Source: Spiroplasma corruscae
GTDB taxonomy: Bacteria; Bacillota_I; Bacilli_A; Mycoplasmatales; Mycoplasmataceae
Reading direction: 5' to 3'
Length of the DNA: 64,000 nt
NCBI RefSeq assembly: GCF_002237575.1
Contig: NZ_CP022535.1
Coordinates: 620,001 to 684,000 of the forward strand
A model generated the notes under the pieces. The model did not search any database, was not told the DNA's origin, and saw nothing but the letters and a program-made list of their open reading frames with translations. This document shows, piece by piece, positions 22,082 through 31,965 of the stretch. Made by a program: the position numbers and the translations under genes. Positions within the stretch are counted from its first letter, which is position 1, and each line of letters starts with the position of its first letter.

Positions 22082-22189
22082 ACCTACTAATAGATATTAT
22101 AAACTAATATTAGTAATAAGCAATATTAAAGAGACCAAGAAAAAATTATGTTTTTTCTTTTTTTTCTGCAAAAAAACTATTAATTTAAA

Positions 22190-22234
22190 ATAAAAAAAAA
22201 CATATATAATTTATCTTTAAATAATATATGTTTT
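22190..22234 (-). terminator. Terminator of the GH18 lipoprotein gene
   Basis: Minus strand AACATATAT / ATATATGTT stem with a following run of T, 22 bp after the stop codon at 22256. Confidence 0.7.
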
Positions 22235-22255
22235 AAAGTTCAAATAATTAAAATT

Positions 22256-25222
22256 TTATAATTTATTTGGGTTTTTTACACCATCATCTCATTTACCGTT
22301 AAATGCTTTTGCAAAGTCATATTCATTTAAGTAACCAAGACCATGGTTTATTAATGATTTAGGTCTAGCAATATTATTAATTTTACCTCTATCATCATTC
22401 ATTGATCACATTGCTATATATGATAAGTTAACAGCGTGTGCTCAATTGTATAATTCTTTTGCATCTTCTAATGTAAATACACCAGCAACTGTATCATTAA
22501 CCCCTATCATTGGAGTTGCTCCAATTAATCTATGAATTTCTCCGTTTGTTGGGTTTGAAATTCCATAATTATTCATAATTGATTTTGCAATGTTTTCTTT
22601 AGTACTTTCAATAGCTTGTTGTGCTAAATCAAAATTTGTTAATCCTTTGCTAATTGCTTCTAAATAAATTGGGTCACCATAATCCATTAACATTAAGTTA
22701 ATTACTGGCATATCTTTATATGATAAACCTGCTTCCTTATAAGCTTTAACAAATTTATCCATTACTTTATAACCAACACTAGTTAAACCACTTGGTAAAA
22801 CTGGAAGAGTAATTGAGAAGTTTCAACTACTATCATCTTTTTTCATGTTTGCAAGAGTCATTGCTAATACATCATTTGAATCATCATCATTTTGTGCTCC
22901 ACCTTCAATATCAAAGTCAATATTTTTAGGCATACTTAAAGTTTTATTACTTTCTGAAGCAGCATAGTCAGTTAAATCTTGGTTATATCCTTTTAATGCA
23001 GTTGCTAAACTAGAAGCGGCAGCATTTTTATCACCATTTGCTAATTTTAGTGCTAAATTTCATGGGTTTTTTTCAATATATCCACCAGTTGTAGCACCAC
23101 CATAAGCTACTTTAATATTTTCAAAACTATTAGAATCAATTAATGGTTTTAACGCTTTGCCATAAAGAATAGATTTTCTTCATCATTCAAATCCATCACC
23201 TTTATTTTCTATACCAGCAATTGATAAATCTAAACTATCGTTATGTGCATTAACCTGTTGTACAAATGCTAATGTTAAATGATTCAATCCACTACTATCG
23301 GTAACTGATTTTATATCATTACCTTCATATAAACCAGCATCTAAATATGGCGAGAAATATGTTGAACTATCAACGTTATTTATTTCAGAAATGCTACTTT
23401 CTCTATTTGGATTTGCATCTTTTCATTTTACATATAAATTTTGTGATGATACTGTAGGAGTAGTTGGGTTTACAACATTTCCGTCATTTGTTGAACCACC
23501 ATTTGATCACTGATTATCATTACCACCAATAACTCCATCTCATTGTGCAGCTCCTTGTTCTTTTTGGACTTCGTCAAGACTATTGTTGTTTCTTATGTCT
23601 TTATCATAATCCATAAATCCATCAAGGTCTTTGATATTATCTCCTTTTACTTCTTGTTTAGCTTTAGTTAGACTTCCATTTAATGCTTTTGCGAAAGTAA
23701 ATTTTTCATAACCTGAACCAGATCTAATATTTTGGTCTAATGCATTTTTATCAGCATAATTATTGGCATTGTCTCCAGTTAATTCTAATTTTGATGGATA
23801 ATCTCTTGTTAGATAAAACATTGAAACTTGTCCAATTTTCTTTTCATTAGCAAATTTTTTTAATTCAATTGCGTCATTTGCATCAAAATTATAGTAAGCT
23901 TTTTCTGCTCTAACTCCAATTCAAGGAGTAATAACCATTCTTGCGTAAGAATCTGATACTTCATATTTATTAACACCGTTTACATTGCTATTTAAAATTA
24001 ATCTTTGTTCAGCAACTGCTTCAATTGCTTTTTTCATCACAGGAAGTTCTCAATCTTCTTTACCATTAGCATTATTATAGTCTGATACTGTTAAATAAGG
24101 TAACACAACATTTAATCTAAAGTTCATTCCTAAAAATTTTGTAAACATATATAATGGAAACTCTTCATCAGAAAGTAAACTTATATCACCATTTCAACCT
24201 TCTTTAACACCATTACCTGAAATTCCATCTTTTGTTGAAACAACCAATGAAAGTCTAATGTCAAATTCATTGTCACTTTCTAATAATATTTTTAATGCCC
24301 CTGCTAATAATCTTTGTGAATCTGCATAACTCCCTTTATTTGATAAATATGGAGATGCAAAATAAAAATCAAATTTTTTAGTTCCATAGTTTTTAGAGAT
24401 TTCAGCTAATTTATCTGCAAGTTGTTCTTCATTATATCCATTTTTATAAGCTTCATGTCATAATGAATTTGCAAAAGGCCCAAATGAAATTGTAACTTTA
24501 GAAGCATCTAATTTATTTTCCCCATCACTTGGATTTGTTCATTTATCTCAACGTGCTTTAAATCAATCTGCTGATTTATTATCTGTTTTATTTGGTGCAG
24601 CATCTCACATTGGAACAAGTTCATTTTCATCACTTGCATTTTGCATAAACCCTAATGTAATTCCATCATTACCATCTTTTTTAAATAATGAACTATCATT
24701 TCATAATTTACCTAAATTATTATACTCATTATTTGCTGCTTTTGAAGAACCAAGATTAGCTTTATCTCTATAAGCTGAACCTAATCCTTTATTTTTTAAT
24801 AAATATTCTTTACTATCTTCAACTATACCTATGTCTGTATATGGATTGAAACCTGTTCCTGTTCCTAATTTATCCTTTAATAAATCTTTTAAAGCAAGTG
24901 TTGATCTTGTATCATCACTTGAACTTGCAAAACTTAAATTATTTACTGATGCACTTCTACCTAAACTTGCACCTTTACTTAAACTACTATAATCTGTTTT
25001 TAATACACTAGCCCAATTCATTTCCCTAGTTTTCATTAGATTTTCACTTGTTTGAAAATCTGTACCACCTTCAGCGTTAGGGTTTTTAAAATCGATCGGA
25101 TCATTCTGATTAGGATCAGAAAAACCGCTTGATTTATTAAACAATGGTGAACATGATGTTACCATTGTTGCTAATGGCGATACAACTAATACACCACTTA
25201 AAATTCCTAATAACTTTTTCAT
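22256..25222 (-). CDS. GH18 chitinase-like lipoprotein (988 aa)
   Basis: Large surface lipoprotein (lipobox MVTSCSP, Cys near residue 24). The C-terminal half is a glycoside hydrolase family 18 barrel: VAYGGATTGG (about residue 707, the SxGG strand), NIDFDIEGG (about 770, the DxxDxDxE motif with the catalytic Glu), PVINLMLMDYG, GATPMIGVNDTVAGVFTLED and the terminal MWSMNDDRG. The N-terminal half (about 190-470) looks like a degenerate second barrel (TISFGPFANSLW..., FDFYFASPYLS) without a DxDxE motif, and the two are joined by a Thr/Ser/Asn-rich linker. It likely degrades or binds chitin or another GlcNAc polymer of an arthropod host. AGGAGG and a strong promoter precede it. Confidence 0.82.
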
Positions 25223-25248
25223 AAGTTTATTTTTCCTCCTATATTTGA

Positions 25249-25277
25249 AATATAACAAATTTAATAATTCAATGCAA
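25249..25277 (-). promoter_or_regulatory. Promoter of the GH18 gene
   Basis: Minus strand TTGCAT (25277-25272), 17-bp spacer, TATATT (25254-25249), about 27 bp before the start codon. Confidence 0.6.
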
Positions 25278-25548
25278 ACTATAGTGTTGAAAATAAGTAA
25301 AAAAACTTATAAAAACCTAGTGTTTAAGGGGCAAAAATAAAAAAAATAAAAAAAGTAAAAAAAAATTATTTTAATTATTGACTTAATTAATTTTTTTTGA
25401 GTGATTATGATTAAATTATTACTAAATTATAAATTTACTATACTATTCTAATTATATAAACTTTATTTTAATAATTATAAAGTAAAAAATTACCTTAAAT
25501 TAATATAATAATTATCAAATATGTACTCTAACTGTTAAAAAGGGCTTT
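25278..25548. other. Intergenic region, low-complexity
   Basis: A-rich tract at about 25330-25375 and otherwise AT-rich sequence; no gene, RNA or repeat recognised. Confidence 0.5.
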
Positions 25549-25989
25549 CTATAGGCACATTTTCATATCTATGTGTCTAATCCCATCTTCCATATATTCT
25601 TCACCAAATTCTTCAAAACCAAATTTTTTATAAAAATCTAGGGCATGGGTTTGTGCCTGAATATATACTTCACTGGCATATAGTTCTTTTTTTGAATATT
25701 CTTTTAAGAATTCTACAAGTTTTGAACCTACTTTTTTATTTCTAAATTTCTTGAGAACAGCAATTCTTCCTCAAAACCATCTATTACCTTTATTAAATAC
25801 TCTTGCACAACAAACTGTTTCATTTAATAAATAACCTACTACATGATAAGCTTTATCATCATAATCATCTATTTCTACTGATATATCAACATTTTGTTCA
25901 TCAACAAAAACTTCTTTTCTTATTATTAATGCATCAAAAAATACTTTATTGTCTACGTTAAAAACCGTTTTAAAATTAATACCTTCCAT
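25549..25989 (-). CDS. GNAT-family N-acetyltransferase (ElaA-like)
   Basis: 146 aa. The N-terminal block LIIRKEVFVDEQNVDISVEIDDYD resembles the ElaA/YjcF group, and the acetyl-CoA pyrophosphate loop is visible as VLKKFRNKKVGSKLVEFL (near residues 80-97), followed by QAQTHALDFYKKFGFEEFG. Expected to acetylate a small amine or protein N-terminus; substrate cannot be inferred. Single gene, start at 25989, stop TAG. Confidence 0.8.
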
Positions 25990-26375
25990 TTTGTGTTCTC
26001 CATATTTTTATTATAACTAATTTTCTTAAATCTTCAACACGACCAAGTAACATGAGCGATATAATTGATTAATAAATAAAACTAAATATTAGTTCAACAA
26101 TTACACATTTATATACATCATTTGAAATATTACCAACTAAATCATATACTACAAAAGCAATATTTTGATATATTAGCAATTGATATTTTTTAATATTATT
26201 AACATTAATCAACAAACAGTAGAATTAACATTTATTACGTCTTTTTGTTGCTATTTGTTAGATTTATAAACTTTTTTATTAAATTAACATTGTATATTTT
26301 TTATTTCGCCCTTTTTGTTATAATTATTATATAAGATTTTTGACTTATTTAGCATTTAATGATAAGAGGTAAGAT
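25990..26375. other. Intergenic region with start-site elements
   Basis: Divergent spacer between the acetyltransferase and the first J-domain gene. A TATAAT lies at about 26319-26324, roughly 50 bp before the plus-strand start, with only a weak -35. Nothing else recognised. Confidence 0.4.
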
Positions 26376-27860
26376 ATGAATAAAATCAGGATATTGAAGA
26401 ATATTATTTTGATTATACTTTTAAGCGTTGGATTGTCTGCTTGTCATTATCTTGAATATTTCCAACAAAGTAAAGAAAATTATCTTGAAGGAATTCTTAA
26501 TTTGTATAATTATGATCTTATAAATAATACAAAAACATTAAATTATAATGGGAGATTATTCTGAATTATATTAATAATATTTGTAATAGGAGTATGATTC
26601 ATTATTTATTCATTTTGAATGTTGGTTAATGGATTAATAAAAGATAAACAAATATTTAAAATAAATGTAGTTTATAGTTTTCTAGCATTTTTAACTGGTA
26701 TATCAATATTATCTTTTGATTATTTAATTTTAAATGTTTTTAAGGAAATATTTTCGGAATTTTCAGAGAAAATTATAATAATTAATTATGATTCAACCTA
26801 TATTATTATTAATTTTAAATATTTTTATATTACAATTTACTTCATTTGAATTATATTAGCTTTTATTAGGATGTTTAGTAATTCTTCACAAATAAAAATA
26901 TTTAGATACTTATCATTTAGATATAAAATTGATGATAATGAAATGATTAATAATAAAATAGTAAAAAAAGATATAAAAAATAATAGTTCAAGAGTAAATA
27001 AGTCTACTAATAATTTAAGGTATGAAAAAGTATCTGCTAACTTTAATAGAGTATATTGAGAACCTGAATTTAAAGGTGATATTATTCTTGAAGCATTTGA
27101 ACTTGAAGAATTAATCCAAAAATATAAAGAAACTTCTAGTTTCAAAAGTTTAATAGTATATAGTTATGAAAAAAAAATTAATATTTTTATTGCTGATGAA
27201 AACTTTAGTATTAGTCTATACCCCTCTTATGTAAATAATATTGAAAAGTCATATTTTGTAATTTCTTTATTATCAGAATACTCAAAAAAATTATTTATAA
27301 CATCATTTTATAAATTCATTTATCATGTTGCCGCTTCACTTGAAAACAGTTTAAATATAGTATATTTACGAATATCAACACAAATATTAAAATTCAAAGA
27401 ACTTGATAAAAAAATTCTTAATTTATTTTCAAAACATTTAATTGAGTTTATACAAAAATTATTTAACTCATTAAGACAGTTTGAAATATCAAATTATGAA
27501 AACTACTCAGAATGTTACAAGTTTATCGAAATTGGAAGAGAATTTTATAAAAACTTAACTTGAGAAATTTCTAAAGTATTTGAAAATACATATAACGAAA
27601 TTATAAAATTACAAGATGAAATGTATACAGGTGAATATTGTGAAGATTTAATAATTCATAAAAATGATAAGGTTAAAACAGCATTAGACTTTTTTGGATT
27701 AGAATATAATTCAACCTATAATGAATTTAAGGCAAGATATAGAGAGTATGTAAAAATGTATCACCCTGATGCAAACCATTCATATACAGATGAATTTGTT
27801 AGAAAAACAACACTAATAAATATTAACAAAGAAATATTAGAAGATTATTATACTAAATAA
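26376..27860 (+). CDS. Membrane protein with C-terminal J-domain, copy 1 (494 aa)
   Basis: The N-terminus is hydrophobic with a lipobox-like VGLSAC (Cys23); further helices lie near residues 63-85, 92-120 and 140-165. A cytosolic region of about 250 residues of unknown fold follows. The last 60 residues form a J-domain: FFGLEYNSTYNEFKARY, then REYVKMYHPDAN with the HPD tripeptide, then the third helix. J-domains stimulate DnaK-type Hsp70 ATPase, so the protein may recruit DnaK to the membrane (inference). Unlike DnaJ, the J-domain is C-terminal and there are no zinc or G/F regions. A diverged paralogue follows at 28507. Confidence 0.75.
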
Positions 27861-28449
27861 ATTATTTAATAATAAAAAAAATAAGTAATAGCTTTTACGA
27901 TATTTTATTAAGTCTTTTAAAGTTTCAGATAAGATAACTTCATTAAGACTTAATACATCATCATTAAAAAATGTATCTATTTTAAAAATAGATACATTTT
28001 TTAATTATATATAATTTTGTTAAATTGAATAAATAAAATAATGTTTTAAATGTATATTAAAAAAACGCATTAATCCAAATTTACTAATATATTCTATATA
28101 AAAAAACAATTGTAAGAATATAACCCTTTCTTGTAGTAAGTTAATAACTCATATTCTATTGATTTAAAAAATACTCTTCTTATTTGTTTAATGATCGTTT
28201 AAACTTGTTTTTTTTATTTAAACTACCCTCTTAAGATAAACGATCATTCCTAAGTGTAATTAGAGTTAATTGATTTAAACAAAAAACTGTAAATTTACTA
28301 TGTTTTTTTTGCTTTTTGCCATTTTATTTGAGTTATAATTTATAACTCTTTATAGATATATTATTAAAATATAGAAAATATAGTTTATATTTTAATAATA
28401 TAAAAGTGCTTATAATTATACCATACATTAATACATAAATATATTAATA
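27861..28449. other. Intergenic region with terminator and long inverted repeat
   Basis: About 590 bp without a gene. It contains the terminator at 27966-28002 and a perfect 12-bp inverted repeat, AATGATCGTTTA at 28190-28201 and TAAACGATCATT at 28237-28248, separated by 35 nt. GC content of the repeat is higher than its surroundings. Function unknown. Confidence 0.5.
27966..28002 (+). terminator. Terminator of J-domain gene 1
   Basis: Perfect stem AAAATGTATCTATTT / AAATAGATACATTTT with T-run, about 105 bp after the stop codon. Confidence 0.75.
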
Positions 28450-28478
28450 TTGAAATTTAAACATAAAAGTGTTATAAT
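28450..28478 (+). promoter_or_regulatory. Promoter of J-domain gene 2
   Basis: TTGAAA, 17-bp spacer, TATAAT: near-perfect consensus. Start predicted near 28485, with GGGAGGAAAAG as the ribosome site. Confidence 0.75.
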
Positions 28479-28506
28479 AGTTTTGTAATTTAGGGAGGAA
28501 AAGAAA

Positions 28507-30027
28507 ATGGCCAAATATAAATTGGCAAGGTCTATTTTACTATTAATTGTGTTAACTCTTACAAGTGTATCAATCATATTTATTCAAGTATACAATCTTA
28601 ATATTAATAAATTTGATTATTATGTAAAAGAGTTATTAAACTATGACGATAATAACGGAGGCACTGTTATTAACCAGAATTCAAAATTATTTATTTTACT
28701 TATATGTATTTTGGTGTGCTCACTATTTTATTTATTAACTTCTGTAACATACTTGTTTGATTTTTTACCAAAAAAACACTTAGTAAAAACAAGCCACAAA
28801 TTTGTTAATATTATCTATATATTTTATTTCTTTATTTCTGGATGTTTAATCTTATATTTTATATTCGAATTATATAATTTATACATTAAATCATTTTATT
28901 ATGTAAAGATAGATGATAGTAATCAAGAACTTGTATATTATAATTCAAAAGATGTTTTTAATACTTCGCTTAAGCTATTTCTTATATTTTTTGTATTATA
29001 TTTAACAACATTAGTAGTGCTAATACTTAATTTATTTTCATTAGATACTCAAGTTAAATTTTTTATACATATTTGTTTAATAACATTAACAAAAAGATTA
29101 TTCGAAAGAAAGCTTAATGATAATAATAGGTTTGATAAAAAATATGATTATTATGTAACTCAATCATTTAAATACTATAGACATTCAAGACTATTTAAAA
29201 TTGGGAAGTGAAACAAAGAATTTAGAGAAGATATAGTACTACAGAATAAAGAATTAGAAGACATAATAAAAAATTATGAATACAATAAATTTTGTAAGTA
29301 CTTACACAAGAACATTGAAAGTAACAATTATAATACTTATTTAGGTGATGAAAGATTTGAATTAACACTATTTCCTTTTTATGTTAAAAATATTGAATCA
29401 TCATTCTACTATATAAATTTATCAAATTATAATAGATTACTTTTTAAGGCAGCTTATTATAAGTTTGCAAATAATGCATCAATAACTTTAGATTTAAATC
29501 TAAGATTGATTAGTAACATTACAAAGATAAATATATTAACTTATAATAATTTTCACAAACAGATACTAAATGCATCTTCAACCATTTTAAGTGATTTTCT
29601 TTGTTTTCTATACAATGAATTAAGAAAGTTCGAATCAAATAATTATCAAGATTTTTACAGTATTTCAAAAATAATAGATTATGGTGAAGAATGATATTAT
29701 GAATTAATTGATAAAGTTATTAATAAGTTAGAAAAAAACTATAATGATTTTCAAAATAAACACAATAAAAAAACAGGATCTAAAAATAGTTCTAAAAATA
29801 GTTCTGAAAATAATTCATTAGATAGTGCATTTAAATATTTTGGATTAAATACAAATTGTTCATATGATCAATTTAAAAGAAAATATAGAACCTATGTAAA
29901 ACTATATCATCCTGATGCAAAAGTATTTTATGGTGGTGAAAGGTTTATTGATAAAGATATTGAAACTATAAATATTAATAAAAAAATTATAGAACATTAT
30001 TTTAAATCAAAAGAAAATATTAGATAA
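28507..30027 (+). CDS. Membrane protein with C-terminal J-domain, copy 2 (506 aa)
   Basis: Same design as 26376-27860: hydrophobic N-terminus (SILLLIVLTLTSVSIIFIQV), three more helices within the first 200 residues, a helical cytosolic middle, a short Asn/Ser repeat (KNSSKNSSENNS) and a J-domain at the very C-terminus (YFGLNTNCSYDQFKRKY, then RTYVKLYHPDAK with HPD). The middle sections share blocks with copy 1, such as LTLFPFYVKNIE versus ISLYPSYVNNIE, so the two arose by an old duplication. It has its own strong promoter, unlike copy 1. Proposed role as for copy 1. Confidence 0.75.
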
Positions 30028-30030
30028 AAT

Positions 30031-30064
30031 AAAATCCATTTTTTTAATAAATGGATTTTATTTT
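30031..30064. terminator. Bidirectional terminator
   Basis: AAAATCCATTT / AAATGGATTTT stem flanked by A- and T-rich runs; serves the convergent J-domain gene 2 and the GH32 gene. Confidence 0.75.
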
Positions 30065-30069
30065 ATCTT

Positions 30070-31635
30070 TTATAAAGTATAAACATCATATTTTATTTTC
30101 AATTCATCTCCAGCTTCAAAGTTTATTAATTCAATATCATTTTCATCTAAAAATTTAAGCATAGTGTAAACAGATCCATCAGGAAACTTCATTTCAATAA
30201 CAGTTTTATCAACTAATATCTCAATTTTATTTCTATATGGATTTTTTAAATTTACATTATACTCTCTAACTTTAGAAAATGGCTCATTATTCTTTAAAGG
30301 AGCAAATGATGAATCTCTTTTTACAGATATTTTATTATTTAAGAAATCTAACTTGACATTTGCATTATATAAATTAGCTTTAAAATTAAGAATAATCTCT
30401 TTATCATAATCAGTTAGATTTTCTAAATCAATTACCATTCTATAACTTCCACCTAATTCTGTAAAACTATTATTTTGATTTAAATAAACTGTCTTACTTA
30501 AATTAATGTTTTCAAATCCCATAAACTCAGAATTTATTATATAATTCGGATTAGATTTAGTACCTATATTTTGTAACTCTAATTCTCTAGCAACAGACAT
30601 CGATCCAATTCTACCATCATCTGGTAAATTATAAATATAATTCCAACTTCCTAATCAACCTGTTGAAATTAATTTATCTATATTTAAAATTGACTGTTGG
30701 TTTGCCATAAATTTTGCAGCGTAATAATCAGGACCAAAATCATATCTTTTAGTGTTTTGATTTTCATCTGGTATAAATACAAAGTTTTTGTCAATATCCC
30801 CTACAACATAATACGTACCAGTATATAAATTATCGGCACTATCACCTCATCCACCATTACCACCATAAAATAAGACATATTTTTTTTCATTTGAGTTTTT
30901 TACATTCATTTGATATAAATTAGGACACTCTAACATTGGGTGTTTCGCATAGTATTTACCAGTTTTAAAATATTCCCCTGTTGGCTCATCTGCAACCCAC
31001 ACACCAAAATTATCATTTTCCGCTAAATACATTATATATTTTCCATCCATTTCAAAAAAGAATGGATCTCTAAAATCACCAGGATTATCATGCTCTTGTT
31101 TTCTATCAATAATTGGAGTATTTTTTATTGGTAAAAAATTGTATCCCCCATCAATAGAATAATAACCCATTATATTTTGCTCGTTTCTTGCAAATGATGA
31201 AACCATAGCAATAATTGTACCAGCTCCATAATTAAAGAAATTATTTTTATCTTCAAAAATTGACCCTGATGAAATATCGTTATAATAAGTTAAATCTTTA
31301 TCCGCTGCAATACCAACATAATTTCAATTAATTCAATCCTTAGTTGTTACGTGATAAATTGTTGAACCTCATTTCCCATGATTATAACCATTATCATCAA
31401 ATATAGCTTGATTGTTATATAAATAATATACATGTCAATATCCATCACGATAAAAACTTCCTAAGATATCATTCATTAGACCACGCTCTTGCATTTGGGC
31501 ATGAAACTTATTATCAAATCTTTTTGAAAATGTTTTATCATAAACATTATATGAAGATACTGTTGCAAGTAAATATGCACCTATTGAAAAAATAATTAAT
31601 AAAAAACTTGTAATAATTCATCGAAATTTATTCAT
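30070..31635 (-). CDS. Membrane-anchored GH32 fructan hydrolase-like protein
   Basis: 521 aa with an N-terminal membrane anchor (WIITSFLLIIFSIGAYLL, no lipobox Cys), so it acts outside the cell. GH32 landmarks: RGLMNDILGSFY at the nucleophile strand (the usual NDPNG reads NDILG; the Asp is kept), DFRDPFFF (RDP motif), MLECPNLY (acid/base Glu) and a C-terminal beta-sandwich ending at Leu521. It could hydrolyse sucrose, levan or inulin outside the cell, feeding sugar transporters. Loss of the Pro-Asn pair may alter substrate range or activity. AGAAGGA precedes the ATG at 31635. Confidence 0.78.
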
Positions 31636-31965
31636 ATAGTGTCCTTCTATTTCATTAATACTAATAAGTAAATCACTTAAATTATTATATAGATTTATTT
31701 TTTTTAGTCATAATAATTTTGGTATTAAAACAAAATAAACCAGTTTATTATAACTAGTTTATATATAATTTATTATTATTCAGGAAAAAGTAAGTTAAGT
31801 AGACCAATGTTAATTTTGTTATACACTAATAACATTATTTAATAGTATGTGTATGTGTTTTATATATAAATTTAATTAAAAAATAACAACCAAGTATTAT
31901 GATATATTAAACAAAAAAACATATATTTAAAATATATGTTTTTATATTCATTTTATTAAGAATAA
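31636..31965. other. Intergenic region with an IS-end scar
   Basis: No gene. TAAGTAGACCA at 31796-31806 matches the terminal repeat of the IS3-type element at 14-15.7 kb over 11 bp, suggesting a solo IS end. A weak hairpin (AAACCAGTT/AACTAGTTT) lies at about 31738-31764. Confidence 0.4.
31913..31944. terminator. Terminator of the P-type ATPase gene
   Basis: AACATATATTT / AAATATATGTT stem with A-run on one side and T-run on the other; 22 bp after the ATPase stop on the minus strand. Confidence 0.65.

Larger units (their letters stand above)
17829..22137. repeat. Tandem segmental duplication, unit 2
   Basis: Second unit of the duplication described at 11868-17675, about 4.3 kb, without the IS insertion; it probably preserves the ancestral arrangement. 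Confidence 0.85.

Noticed and set aside
25330-25375. A-rich tract as a possible regulatory poly-A element
   Set aside because: Such tracts are frequent in this base composition and nothing next to it supports a role.
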